Source of the DNA: Paraburkholderia silviterrae
GTDB taxonomy: Bacteria; Pseudomonadota; Gammaproteobacteria; Burkholderiales; Burkholderiaceae
Assembly: GCF_004353915.1 (NCBI RefSeq)
Contig: NZ_SMRP01000018.1
Location: 1-61,636, forward strand
Length of the DNA: 61,636 nt
Direction of reading: 5' to 3'
Position numbers and translations under genes: made by a program. Below the pieces are notes generated by a model, which ran no database searches, was not told the origin of the DNA, and saw nothing but the letters and a program-made list of their open reading frames with translations. Within the stretch, counting starts at the first letter, position 1; each line of letters starts with the position of its first letter. Positions 41,033 through 50,918 of this stretch are shown one piece after another.

Positions 41033-41818
41033 ATGCTATCCACCGAAGCAGAAGCAGTCCGCGCGACGAATAACGCTGCGCCCCGCGAACTGGCCGTGCA
41101 GATCCATGGCCTCGAAAAATACTACGGCACGCACAAGGTGCTCGATGGCATCAGCCTCGATGTGCGCGCGGGTGAGCGCGTGGTGATTTGCGGGCCGTCC
41201 GGCTCGGGCAAGTCGACGCTGATCCGCTGCATCAACCAGCTCGAGCACGGCAGCGGCGGGACGATCAGCTTGCGCGGCTGCGCGTTGCAGAAGGATGGCG
41301 CGCGCACGCGCGAAGCGTTGCGCGACGTCGGCATGGTGTTCCAGCACTTCAACCTGTTTCCGCACATGACGGTGCTGGAAAATTGCGTGCTCGCGCCGAT
41401 GTCGGTGCGCGGCCTCTCTCGCGCGCAGGCCACCGAGCGGGCCCACGTGCTGCTGCAGAGAGTGGGTATAGCCGCTCATGCGCACAAGTACCCCTCGCAG
41501 CTTTCGGGTGGCCAGCAGCAGCGCGTGGCGATTGCGCGCGCGCTCTGCATGGAGCCGAAGATCATGCTGTTCGACGAGCCGACTTCGGCGCTCGACCCGG
41601 AGATGGTGGGCGAAGTCCTTGACGCGATGGTCGAGCTGGCGAAAACCGGCATGACGATGCTGTGCGTGACGCACGAGATGGGTTTTGCGCGCAAGGTTGC
41701 CGAGCGTGTGCTCTTTCTCGAAGGCGGCAAGATCGTCGAAGACAGCCCATCGGCGCAGTTCTTCGATGCGCCCCGCAGTGCGCGGGCCAAGGCGTTTCTC
41801 TCGCAGATTCGCCACTGA
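41033..41818 (+). CDS. Polar amino-acid ABC transporter ATP-binding protein (GlnQ/HisP type)
   Basis: A 261-residue ATPase. Walker A GPSGSGKST, Q-loop MVFQHFNLFPHMT, signature LSGGQQQR, Walker B IMLFDEPTSALDPE and the switch His in VTHEMGFARKVA are all present. It completes the importer with the binding protein and two permeases. The oxidoreductase gene is inserted between the permeases and this gene, which links transport and oxidation in one operon. The 99 bp before it hold no gene. Confidence 0.93.
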   Translation: MLSTEAEAVRATNNAAPRELAVQIHGLEKYYGTHKVLDGISLDVRAGERVVICGPSGSGKSTLIRCINQLEHGSGGTISLRGCALQKDGARTREALRDVGMVFQHFNLFPHMTVLENCVLAPMSVRGLSRAQATERAHVLLQRVGIAAHAHKYPSQLSGGQQQRVAIARALCMEPKIMLFDEPTSALDPEMVGEVLDAMVELAKTGMTMLCVTHEMGFARKVAERVLFLEGGKIVEDSPSAQFFDAPRSARAKAFLSQIRH

Positions 41819-41847
41819 CGCGCCTCGCTGGACGTGGTGGCTCGCGG

Positions 41848-41879
41848 CGGGTGCCGGAAGACTCGCCCTCCGACACCCG
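41848..41879. terminator. Hairpin between convergent genes, probable bidirectional terminator
   Basis: CGGGTGCCGGA (41848-41858) pairs with TCCGACACCCG (41869-41879) over 11 positions with one mismatch and a 10-base loop. It lies between the stops of the ABC ATPase (plus) and the alpha/beta hydrolase (minus). There is no T run, so the strength as a terminator is uncertain. Confidence 0.4.
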
Positions 41880-41885
41880 TGGCCC

Positions 41886-42716
41886 TTAGCCTCGCACGAA
41901 CTCGAGCAGATCGGCGTTGATCGTCTCGGCGTTGCTGGTGGGCATGCCGTGCGGGAATCCCGGATAGATCTTCAGGGTACTGTTCTTCGCCAGCTTCGCG
42001 GACAGTACACCTGAGTCCTCATAGGGGACGATCTGGTCGTCGTCCCCATGCATCACCAGGACGGGGATCGTGGTGCTTTTCAGATCTTCGGTGAAGTCGG
42101 TCTGCGAGAAGGCGACGATGCCGTCATAGTGCGCCTTGGCACTACCCATCATCCCCTGGCGCCACCAATTCCAGATCACGCCTTGCGAAGGATTCGCGCC
42201 GGGGCGGTTGTAGCCGTAGAAGGGGCCGGCCGGAACGTCGTAATAAAACTGCGCGCGGTTTGCCGCGAGCTGTGCCTGGAGGTCGTCGAAGACCTGCTTG
42301 GGCAGACCGCCCGGATTGCTCTCGGTCTTCACCATCAGCGGCGGCACGGCGCTGATGAGCACCGCCTTGGAGACGCGGTCTTCGCTGTGACGGGCGACAT
42401 AGTGGATGACCTCGCCGCCGCCCGTGGAATGGCCGACATGGACCGCTTTTTGCACGCCCAGGTGGTTCACGACGGCCGCCACATCGTCGGCGTAATGGTC
42501 CATGTCGTGGCCGTCCCATACCTGGCTGGATCGGCCATGGCCGCGACGGTCATGCGCGATTACCCGGTAGCCCTGCGCCAGAAAAAACAGCATCTGCGCA
42601 TCCCAGTCGTCGGCGCTGAGCGGCCAGCCGTGATGGAAGAAAATCACCTGCGCGTCGCGCGGACCCCAGTCCTTGTAGAAGATGTCAACGCCATCCTTCG
42701 TCGTCACGTAACCCAT
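41886..42716 (-). CDS. Alpha/beta hydrolase, cofactor-free haloperoxidase-like
   Basis: A 276-residue alpha/beta hydrolase. The catalytic triad is visible as Ser97 (GHSTGGG), the Asp near VMHGDDDQIVPYE, and the His in FPHGMPTSNAE. HHGWPLSADDWDAQM and AHDRRGHGRSSQ are hallmarks of the non-haem chloroperoxidase/arylesterase branch. The natural reaction is probably ester hydrolysis. It is transcribed away from the acetoacetate-decarboxylase-like gene across a 337-bp region that holds paired MerR-type promoters. Confidence 0.9.
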   Translation of the reverse strand: MGYVTTKDGVDIFYKDWGPRDAQVIFFHHGWPLSADDWDAQMLFFLAQGYRVIAHDRRGHGRSSQVWDGHDMDHYADDVAAVVNHLGVQKAVHVGHSTGGGEVIHYVARHSEDRVSKAVLISAVPPLMVKTESNPGGLPKQVFDDLQAQLAANRAQFYYDVPAGPFYGYNRPGANPSQGVIWNWWRQGMMGSAKAHYDGIVAFSQTDFTEDLKSTTIPVLVMHGDDDQIVPYEDSGVLSAKLAKNSTLKIYPGFPHGMPTSNAETINADLLEFVRG

Positions 42717-42879
42717 GTCGTCTCTCCTGGTTAATGCGTAGGCATTCAGTCAGTGATGTGCTTCCAGACAGTTACAGCTACGGCACGGCCCTGACGACGC
42801 GGCACGGAATTTGCAAACGTCCTCGCGGACATTCATTCGTCTAACCGGTTGAGCGGACGGCGTCGTCGAGCCAGCAAAC

Positions 42880-42910
42880 ACTCTAAGATTAAAGCGAACC
42901 TTAATGTCAA
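42880..42910 (-). promoter_or_regulatory. MerR-type promoter for the alpha/beta hydrolase gene
   Basis: Read on the minus strand: -35 TTGACA (42910-42905), a 19-base spacer (42904-42886) containing TTAAGGTT and TTTAATCTT half-sites, and -10 TAGAGT (42885-42880). The over-long 19-bp spacing with a dyad between the boxes is the hallmark of promoters activated by MerR-family proteins through DNA distortion. It points at the hydrolase gene, whose start is about 165 bp away. Confidence 0.55.
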
Positions 42911-42948
42911 TAACTTTTCGGGCGCGGGATCTATCCGCATCCGAACGC

Positions 42949-42979
42949 TTGACCCTCAAGTTGAGTTGAACCTTAAAGT
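42949..42979 (+). promoter_or_regulatory. MerR-type promoter for the acetoacetate-decarboxylase-like gene
   Basis: -35 TTGACC (42949-42954), a 19-base spacer (42955-42973) and -10 TAAAGT (42974-42979). The spacer holds a dyad of the SoxR/CueR-like form, CTCAAGTTGAGTTGAACCT, with TCAA-N6-TTGA at its centre. It lies 74 bp before the plus-strand gene. The regulator is not encoded in this window. Confidence 0.6.
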
Positions 42980-43053
42980 GCTGGCTGAGCGCTGTATGTC
43001 GGCGTGTCCTGGTCACTGCGTGCCGGGTCAAACATGGAGAAGGGTCAGCGAAT

Positions 43054-44010
43054 ATGGACAGGCGGTATACACGCGTCGAATTTGGACCGCACACGGTCGA
43101 AGTGCCCGCAGGTGGCTACTACGACCGCTACCGGATGAACCCGAACCTGGATGAGGTGGCGCGAGACCCGGCCGCGGGTAACATCGACTATTTCAGAAGG
43201 ATTCCGAAGCAACTGGTTGACTCGCGAGTCGGCCCCACTTGGGCGCCCAACTTCTACTACCGCACCCGCAATATCCAGTTGCTGTTTCTCGCGCCCTTGT
43301 CGCGGCTGCGGGCGATGCTGCCGACGCCGCTCGAGCCGCTACGGGCGTTCCCGGGCTTCGGGCTGGTGGCGCTGACTTTCTTTTCGTATGCGGTTTGCGA
43401 TAACGATCCATACGACGAAGTCTCCATCGCGGTCGTGATCCGCCGGCCCGGCGCGCGTGGGTCCCATGCGCTGGAGCTGCGCGATTCCATGCGGCGTCGC
43501 AGCTTCCACGCTCATGTGCTGGCGCTGCCCGTCAGCACGGAAATCGCGCGGGTGCGTGGCGTGTACGGCTATCAGTTGCCCAAGTGGCGCGCCGAGATCG
43601 AGGTGAGCATCGGCGCCGACGTGAGGGCCCGCGAAGTGAGGGCCCGCGAAGTTAGAGCCCGCGAAGTTAGAGCCCGTATTGCCGGCCCGGGTGGAGCACC
43701 GGACCTGAGCTTGAGCGCGCCGCTTCCGGCCCTGCGCGATGTCGTGCCTCAATCGCATATGGGCACGACGACGATGGTCAATAAAGTCGATGGGCAATGG
43801 CATCAGGCCACGGTGCAGACCAATACACTATCGTTCGCTCAACGCCTGTTCCCGCGCAACGTGACCCTGTTGCGCAGTGGCGGCCCACTGAGCGAGTTGC
43901 TCGACGGGCTGGGCGCCTCGACCATGGTTCGTCTGGATGTGGTCAAGGACGCACAGATCGTGCTGAATTTGCCAACGCCATTGAGGGCTTTCGATCGTGC
44001 CGGAGCGTGA
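43054..44010 (+). CDS. Acetoacetate decarboxylase-like family protein with internal VRARE repeat
   Basis: A 318-residue protein resembling the acetoacetate decarboxylase (ADC) fold: NFYYRTRNIQLLFLAPLSRLRAMLPTPLEPL, FGLVALTFFSYAVCDNDPYDEVSIAVVIRRPG and VYGYQLPKWRAEIEVS. Lys177 in the last block sits where ADC uses a Schiff-base lysine, so catalysis is possible. Residues 190-208 are a fourfold VRARE repeat made by 15-bp tandem units, an addition not expected in the family. The saccharopine-dehydrogenase-like gene follows 56 bp later. The role is unknown. Confidence 0.7.
   Translation: MDRRYTRVEFGPHTVEVPAGGYYDRYRMNPNLDEVARDPAAGNIDYFRRIPKQLVDSRVGPTWAPNFYYRTRNIQLLFLAPLSRLRAMLPTPLEPLRAFPGFGLVALTFFSYAVCDNDPYDEVSIAVVIRRPGARGSHALELRDSMRRRSFHAHVLALPVSTEIARVRGVYGYQLPKWRAEIEVSIGADVRAREVRAREVRAREVRARIAGPGGAPDLSLSAPLPALRDVVPQSHMGTTTMVNKVDGQWHQATVQTNTLSFAQRLFPRNVTLLRSGGPLSELLDGLGASTMVRLDVVKDAQIVLNLPTPLRAFDRAGA
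43621..43680 (+). repeat. In-frame 15-bp tandem repeat encoding VRARE
   Basis: Four head-to-tail 15-base units: 43621-43635 and 43636-43650 are identical (GTGAGGGCCCGCGAA), 43651-43665 differs at two positions (GTTAGAG...), and 43666-43680 is a last, partly diverged copy. Because the unit is a multiple of three, any change in copy number keeps the reading frame. Confidence 0.9.
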
Positions 44011-44066
44011 GCGGGGCGGTGTGAATGCCCACTCTTTCTACAAGCAGCCCACGTAAGGAAACGTTC

Positions 44067-45311
44067 ATGACCGCCCCGAGCTATGACATCGTCGTGTTTG
44101 GTGCCACCAGCTTTGTTGGCCAGATCCTGACGCGATACCTGGCCGAGCACCTTTCGGGTCAGGCCGAAACCTTGCGCTGGGCCATTGCAGGCCGCTCCGA
44201 AGCGAAGCTCAACGACCTCAAGCGCTCGCTGGGCACGGCGGGGCAATCCCTGCCCATCATCGTTGCGGACGCGGGCAACGAAACCCAGTTGCGCGCGCTG
44301 TGTGCGCAGACGCGCGTGGTCGTGTCCACGGTCGGCCCCTATGCGCTCTATGGCGAGCCGCTCGTCAAGGTTTGCGTAGAGAGCGGCACCGATTACTGCG
44401 ATCTCACCGGCGAGACTCAGTGGATCAAAAGAATGATCGACGCCTACGAGTCAGCGGCCCGGAAGACGGGGGCGCGCATCGTGCATTGCTGCGGCTTCGA
44501 CTCGGTCCCCTCGGACATGGGCGTGTGGTTTTTGCAGCAACACGCGATGCGGCAATGGGGTGTGCCGGCGACCCACGTCAAGATGCGCCTGCAGACGCTC
44601 AAGGGCGGCGCATCGGGCGGCACGGTCGCCAGCGTGATCAACGTGGTAAAGGAGGCGGCCGCCGATCCGTCCTTGCGCAAGGAACTCGTCAACCCCTATG
44701 CGCTCTGCCCCGAAGGTCACGGCTTCAAGGCACGCCAGCACTACGTCAAGTCCGCGGAGTTCGATACCGCTTTCGACGCATGGATCGCCCCGTTCATGAT
44801 GGCGGCCATCAACGAGCGGGTGGTTCATCGGTCCAATGCCCTTTCCGGCAAGGCCTATGGCAGCGAGTTCACCTATGACGAAGCGATATTGACCGGCACA
44901 GGCCTGAAGGGACGACTGAAAGCCCTGGCCACGGTGGCGGGGCTGGGGGCGTTCATGGCGGGCATCTTGATCGGCCCGGTTCGCGGCGTGATGCAACGCT
45001 TCCTGTTGCCCAAGCCTGGCGAAGGCCCAAGCCCCGAGGCGCAATTGGCGGGCCGCTACGATTTGCGGTTTTTCGGCCGAACCGACAACGGCCAGGCGTT
45101 GCGCGTGAAAGTGACCGGGGATCGCGATCCGGGCTACGGCTCGACCGGCAAGATGCTGGGCCAGGCGGCGATCAGTCTCGCGCGGGATCTCGTCGAGGAC
45201 GGCGTCAAGGTGGGGCGCGCGGGCGGCTTCTGGACACCGGCTACGGTGTTCGACGAGCGCTTCATCGAGCGTCTGACGCGCCATGCCGGTTTGCGCTTCG
45301 AGCGGATATGA
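44067..45311 (+). CDS. Saccharopine dehydrogenase-like family oxidoreductase (trans-acting enoyl reductase type)
   Basis: A 414-residue NAD(P)-binding protein. YDIVVFGATSFVGQILTRYLAEH gives the Rossmann glycine motif, VVVSTVGPYALYGEPLVKVCVESGTDYCDLTGE is the family block, and CCGFDSVPSDMGVWFLQQHA follows. This group includes eukaryotic SCCPDH and mycobacterial trans-acting enoyl reductase, not true lysine-pathway saccharopine dehydrogenase. TAAGGAA (44054-44060) precedes the chosen ATG at 44067. Cotranscribed with the ADC-like gene; lipid or polyketide-like reduction is a possible role. Confidence 0.85.
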   Translation: MTAPSYDIVVFGATSFVGQILTRYLAEHLSGQAETLRWAIAGRSEAKLNDLKRSLGTAGQSLPIIVADAGNETQLRALCAQTRVVVSTVGPYALYGEPLVKVCVESGTDYCDLTGETQWIKRMIDAYESAARKTGARIVHCCGFDSVPSDMGVWFLQQHAMRQWGVPATHVKMRLQTLKGGASGGTVASVINVVKEAAADPSLRKELVNPYALCPEGHGFKARQHYVKSAEFDTAFDAWIAPFMMAAINERVVHRSNALSGKAYGSEFTYDEAILTGTGLKGRLKALATVAGLGAFMAGILIGPVRGVMQRFLLPKPGEGPSPEAQLAGRYDLRFFGRTDNGQALRVKVTGDRDPGYGSTGKMLGQAAISLARDLVEDGVKVGRAGGFWTPATVFDERFIERLTRHAGLRFERI

Positions 45312-45441
45312 CGCGTCACTCGCCGTCTGCATCCTGTGGGGGGCGGGCGGATTTGGCCGCTCTCCGACCGTCAAAGGAGGGCGTTGACCTGCTCGGCCGT
45401 CGCCGTGGCGGACTGCGGGTTCTGTGAAGTCAAGCTGAAGG

Positions 45442-46119
45442 TCAAGGCCTTTCGGGGCTTCGACCGCTTGCTGCGGATTCGCCGGACAGCAGGCCGTCCA
45501 GCAGCGTCGTGAGGGCATCTTCAATGGCGTGATCGCCCACTTTCTCAGGCACCAGCCGGCCGTCGATCGCGAGCATCGTCAGGCCATGCAGGTGTGCCCA
45601 GCATGCCGTTGCCTGGCCGAGCGCGGAGCGCGAGCGAATCGTGCCCTCGCGCTGGCCGCGCTCGAGGACCTCGATGACCAGCCGGAACGGCGCCTGCGTA
45701 CGCGCATCGAGATGGATATCAGAAGGTTCTCCGGCATCCGCATTGAACATCAGACGATAAAGATCCGGGTTCGCGGCCCCGAAGCCCAGGTGCGCATAGG
45801 CCAGCGCCTGCAAGCACGCGGGCGCATCCGCAGCCGGATCGAGCGCGGCAACGAGCGCCTCGCGCAGACGATCGAAGCCGATCAGGGCCAGCTCATGGAG
45901 CAACGCCGTCTTGTCCGGGAAATGCCGATAGGGCGCGGAGTGGCTCACCTCGGCGCGCCGGGCGATCTCGCGCAGCGTGAACTGCCAGCCCTTTTGCTCC
46001 TGGAGCATATCGAGAGCCGTTTCGATGATCGCGCGCCGCAAATCGCCGTGGTGATAGGGCTTCTGCTCCGTGGATGCATCTGATGTCATAGGGATTCTGC
46101 GAATGTTGACAAGAGACAC
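45442..46119 (-). CDS. TetR/AcrR-family transcriptional regulator
   Basis: A 225-residue TetR protein. YHHGDLRRAIIETALDMLQEQKGWQFTLREIARRAEVSHSAPYRHFPDKTALLHELA is the DNA-binding domain and its anchor, and the C-terminal half (TetR_C_33-like: PACLQALAYAHLGFGAANPDLYRLMFN) binds the ligand. It is divergent from an aldehyde dehydrogenase gene 70 bp away. GTG at 46119 has TAGGAG six bases ahead; an ATG 30 bases further in lacks a site. Repeated TTGAC-N7-ACATTC motifs in between are likely binding sites, so it probably represses both genes. Confidence 0.87.
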   Translation of the reverse strand: MSLVNIRRIPMTSDASTEQKPYHHGDLRRAIIETALDMLQEQKGWQFTLREIARRAEVSHSAPYRHFPDKTALLHELALIGFDRLREALVAALDPAADAPACLQALAYAHLGFGAANPDLYRLMFNADAGEPSDIHLDARTQAPFRLVIEVLERGQREGTIRSRSALGQATACWAHLHGLTMLAIDGRLVPEKVGDHAIEDALTTLLDGLLSGESAASGRSPERP

Positions 46120-46167
46120 ATTCTGCTCCTACCATCCCGAATCATCAAGTTGACGCTGTCTACATTC
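46106..46167. promoter_or_regulatory. Two TTGAC-N7-ACATTC repeats, probable TetR operators
   Basis: Direct repeats TTGAC-N7-ACATTC occur at 46106-46123 and 46150-46167. The first overlaps the GTG start assigned to the TetR gene and the second lies in the promoter region of the aldehyde dehydrogenase gene. Their spacing (44 bp, about four helical turns) puts them on the same DNA face. Confidence 0.5.
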
Positions 46168-46189
46168 CGGCAATCTCGTGAGGTGCACG

Positions 46190-47638
<1,449 letters not shown>

Positions 47639-47695
47639 AGCATGAGCGAGGCTTTGCTGATGGCGCTGCCCGCTCGCTCGGCACGCGCTCTGGGA

Positions 47696-48649
47696 TCAAA
47701 TCAACATCTTCAATGTCTCGAACAACGCGAGATCATCTTTCTTCGCTGAGCGCGCGTGCCGCCGGATCACCTTCACCAGGCACTCGACGAAACAGACGGC
47801 GGCATTGCTCAGCGTGCTGTTGCGTCGGGTGACGACGCTCAGTTGTCGGGGTTCGAATTGTTCGCGCAGTGCAAGCGGAAGGAGCCTGCCGCGCAACGGC
47901 GGGACCCGGCACAGGACCGTTGGGCTCCACGTGCACATGTCGGCCTGCTCGACCATCGTTTGCAGCATCGCGACCGATTGTGCGCGTACGATCCGGCGCT
48001 CGTCGATCCGTGCGCCGTTTCGCGTGAAGAGATAGTCGATCAAGCCGGCCTGACCGTCGGGCGCGAAGTTGAGCACCCAGTCGTGATCGAGGAGCTCGTG
48101 TAGCGAGCGCGCCTGTGCGAGCGGGTGGCCGGCGCGCACCATCACCGACGACTCATAGGTCAGCACCGGCTCGCAGGCGAACTCCTGCACGCCGGCCGCC
48201 GCCTGCCATTGTCCGATCGCGAAATCCATGCTGCCGTCGCGCAGATGCGGCTGCGCCACCGACATCAGACCCTCGAGTAGTTCGAGCCGGATCCCCGGCA
48301 TCAGCTTGCGAAAGAGCAGCACGGTCTCGGCAAGGAACGTGAGCGTCACCCACGGCGTCACGCCAACCATCAGCCTTCCTTCCACACGCCCGCGCAACCG
48401 CTCGAGGTCGGTGTGCGCGTGCTCGAGCTGGTTGAGGACGAGCCGTGCATGCGTGAGCAAGACCTTGCCGTGCTCCGTAAAACCGATGCCCTCGGGGGCC
48501 CGCACGAGGAGCGGCAGCCGTTCGGTTTCTTCCAGTTCGCGCAGTGCCCGCGTGACGGCCGCCTGCGAGAGGCCGAGTGCGCGCGCCGCGCCGCGGATGC
48601 TGCCTGCGTCCGCGCTCGCCACAAGCGCTTCGAGTTGATGGAGCTTCAT
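47696..48649 (-). CDS. LysR-family transcriptional regulator
   Basis: A 317-residue LysR protein. LHQLEALVASADAGSIRGAARALGLSQAAVTRALRELEETERLPLLVRAPEG is the winged helix, and an effector domain follows from about 90 (GRLMVGVTPWVTLTFLAETVLLFRKLMPGIRLELLEG). It is divergent from the amidohydrolase gene (160 bp between starts) and is its likely regulator. It is transcribed towards the aldehyde dehydrogenase, with 57 bp between stops. Confidence 0.9.
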   Translation of the reverse strand: MKLHQLEALVASADAGSIRGAARALGLSQAAVTRALRELEETERLPLLVRAPEGIGFTEHGKVLLTHARLVLNQLEHAHTDLERLRGRVEGRLMVGVTPWVTLTFLAETVLLFRKLMPGIRLELLEGLMSVAQPHLRDGSMDFAIGQWQAAAGVQEFACEPVLTYESSVMVRAGHPLAQARSLHELLDHDWVLNFAPDGQAGLIDYLFTRNGARIDERRIVRAQSVAMLQTMVEQADMCTWSPTVLCRVPPLRGRLLPLALREQFEPRQLSVVTRRNSTLSNAAVCFVECLVKVIRRHARSAKKDDLALFETLKMLI

Positions 48650-48809
48650 AGCCGGACGCCATGGGGTGACAACGAATGGTTGTCATCATAACAAACGCGC
48701 GGCTGTTCCCCGGCTTTTTCGCTGCATACGATCCGCTTCACGGTGGGTTGTGGCCGTGACCCGTACAAAACGGGCACGGCGCCGATATGTCTGAACGCCT
48801 GGAGGGACA

Positions 48810-49979
48810 GTGAAGCAAATAGGGGTACTACCGGAAATCGCGGCGATCGAGGAAGAAGTGATCGAGATTCGCCGTCGGCTGCATGCGCATCCCGAGCTGG
48901 GCTTTCAAGAGCATGCGACCAGTGAGCTGGTTGCAAGCCTGCTCGCCGGATGGGGCTACGACGTGACGCGCGGCGTTGGGGGGACGGGGGTGGTCGGGGT
49001 GCTCGAGCGCGGTCGCGGCCGACGCCTGGGCTTGCGTGCCGACATGGACGCGCTGCCCATCCAGGAACGCACACCATTGCCTTACGCCAGTCGAACTGAA
49101 GGGGTCATGCACGCGTGCGGGCATGACGGCCACACGGCGATGCTGCTCGCGGCGGCGCGCTGCCTCGCGCAACGCACGGACTGGAAGGGAACGTTGAACC
49201 TGATTTTTCAGCCCGCCGAAGAGGGCTTGGGCGGCGCGCGCAAAATGATCGAGGACGGCCTTTTCGAGCGCTTCCCGTGCGATGCCGTGTTTGCCATGCA
49301 CAACGTGCCCGGGTTTCCGGCCGGGCGCCTGGGCTTCCGGAGCGGGCCTTTCATGGCGTCGGCCGACGAGGTGACGATCCGCGTGGTTGGACGGGGCGGC
49401 CATGGGGCGTCGCCGCAGCAGACGATCGACCCGGTCGTCGTCTGTGCGTCGATCGTCATGGTGTTGCAGAGCATCGTCGCGCGCAACGTCGATCCCCGGG
49501 AGCAGGCGGTCGTCACCGTTGGCGCCATTCACGCAGGCACCGTGTCCAACGTGATTGCGCCCCACGCGGACCTGCTGTTGAGCGTGCGAGCGCTCTCACC
49601 GGAAGTCCGCGCGTTGCTGGAAAAGCGCATTGGCGAGATCGCGCGAGGGCAGGCGGCAAGCTACGGTGCGCAAGTGGAGATCGACTACCAGCACACTTAC
49701 CCCGTGCTCGTGAATCACGCCGGCGAGACCGAATTCGCGCGGCAGGTGGCGTTGGACTACGGCGGCGCGCAAGCGCTGATCGAGAACCTGCACCCGCTCA
49801 TGGCAAGCGAGGATTTCGCCTGCATGCTGGAACGTTGCCCGGGTAGCTATCTGTCGATCGGCAACGGCGACACCCATGGCGGCTGTGGGCTGCATCACCC
49901 CGAATACGATTTCAACGACGACATTCTTGCGATCGGCGCGAGCTTTTGGGTCAGGCTCGCGCAGCGCGCCCTGCAATGA
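48810..49979 (+). CDS. M20-family metallo-amidohydrolase (hippurate hydrolase-like)
   Basis: A 389-residue zinc or manganese-dependent amidohydrolase. GLRADMDALPIQE, HACGHDGHTAMLLAAARCL, FQPAEEGLGGARKMIEDG and HNVPGFPAG show the conserved metal-binding residues of the M20D group. These enzymes remove N-acyl or N-benzoyl groups from amino acids such as hippurate. The start is GTG at 48810 with GGAGGG just ahead. An amino-acid binding protein gene follows by 48 bp, which suggests uptake and deacylation of an N-acyl amino acid. Confidence 0.9.
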   Translation: MKQIGVLPEIAAIEEEVIEIRRRLHAHPELGFQEHATSELVASLLAGWGYDVTRGVGGTGVVGVLERGRGRRLGLRADMDALPIQERTPLPYASRTEGVMHACGHDGHTAMLLAAARCLAQRTDWKGTLNLIFQPAEEGLGGARKMIEDGLFERFPCDAVFAMHNVPGFPAGRLGFRSGPFMASADEVTIRVVGRGGHGASPQQTIDPVVVCASIVMVLQSIVARNVDPREQAVVTVGAIHAGTVSNVIAPHADLLLSVRALSPEVRALLEKRIGEIARGQAASYGAQVEIDYQHTYPVLVNHAGETEFARQVALDYGGAQALIENLHPLMASEDFACMLERCPGSYLSIGNGDTHGGCGLHHPEYDFNDDILAIGASFWVRLAQRALQ

Positions 49980-50027
49980 ACTAGAAGGTTTGACCACGGC
50001 ATTACATCGACAACAGGAGAGACATCA

Positions 50028-50816
50028 ATGAAGAAGTGGACAATGGCATGGTCGCTGGCTTGCGTGGCCATGGCGGCCTCGGCACAGGCGGCGGACTTTG
50101 GCGGCAAGGAAATCAGACTCGCGGTCGACCCGACCTATCCGCCGCTCGAATACAAGACGCCGGACGGCAAGCTGACGGGATTTGGCGTCGACATCGCGAA
50201 CGCGCTGTGTGCGCAGATGCATGCGAAGTGCGTATGGGTGGAGACCAGTTTCGACGGCATGATTCCGGGCCTGCTCGCACGCAAGTTCGATGTGATCTCG
50301 TCGTCCATGACGATCACGCCCAAGCGCATGGAGCAGATTGCGTTCTCGAACAAGATTTCGAATGCACCCGCGCGCCTCGTGGTGCGCCGCGGCTCCTCGC
50401 TGCTGCCGGACCCCGCAACGCTAAAGGGCAAGCGCGTGGGCGTCGAGCAGGGCACGAGTCAGGAAGACTACGCACGCGCCAGGTGGCAGCCAGCCGGCGT
50501 GGAGATTGTCGCCTACCAGAACCAGGACCAGGTCTACGCCGATCTGGTTTCCGGACGGATCGATGCTGCGTTCCAGGCCTCCATTGAAGCCAATGACGGC
50601 TTTCTGAAGAAGCCCGAAGGCAAGGACTTCGAGTTCGCAGGGCCGGCCATGGACGACCCGAAGTATTTCGGCCAGGGCGACGGCCTTGGTCTGCGCAAGC
50701 AGGACGTGGAGCTGCGCGACGCATTCAATCAGGCACTCGCCGAGATTCTCGCCAACGGCACTTACGCGCGCATCAACAAGAAGTATTTCGACTTCGACAT
50801 TTACGGCACGAAGTAA
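50028..50816 (+). CDS. Polar amino-acid ABC transporter substrate-binding protein (orphan)
   Basis: A 262-residue SBP_bac_3 protein. It has a signal peptide ending SAQAAD, then KEIRLAVDPTYPPLEYKTPDGKLTGFGVDIANALCAQM and FDVISSSMTITPKRMEQIAFSNK. It is clearly related to the binding protein at 37386-38144, but no permease or ATPase gene lies nearby. It may dock to the importer encoded at 38-42 kb or to another elsewhere. It sits between the M20 amidohydrolase and a porin, so all three may act on one substrate. Confidence 0.9.
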   Translation: MKKWTMAWSLACVAMAASAQAADFGGKEIRLAVDPTYPPLEYKTPDGKLTGFGVDIANALCAQMHAKCVWVETSFDGMIPGLLARKFDVISSSMTITPKRMEQIAFSNKISNAPARLVVRRGSSLLPDPATLKGKRVGVEQGTSQEDYARARWQPAGVEIVAYQNQDQVYADLVSGRIDAAFQASIEANDGFLKKPEGKDFEFAGPAMDDPKYFGQGDGLGLRKQDVELRDAFNQALAEILANGTYARINKKYFDFDIYGTK

Positions 50817-50918
50817 CGGAGCGAAGCGCGCTCGCGCGAGAGACCGGCCCGCAGGCGGTGAGTACAGTTCGACGCATTGCCTGCGGTGTAATTAGTAAAC
50901 CTGAATAATGGACATCAA

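Larger units (their letters stand above)
42717..43053. other. 337-bp divergent promoter region
   Basis: Lies between the alpha/beta hydrolase (minus) and the acetoacetate-decarboxylase-like gene (plus). It holds two promoter-like arrays described separately, both with 19-bp spacers and both containing GAACCTTAA on the plus strand (42896-42904 and 42968-42976). No gene is seen. Confidence 0.55.
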
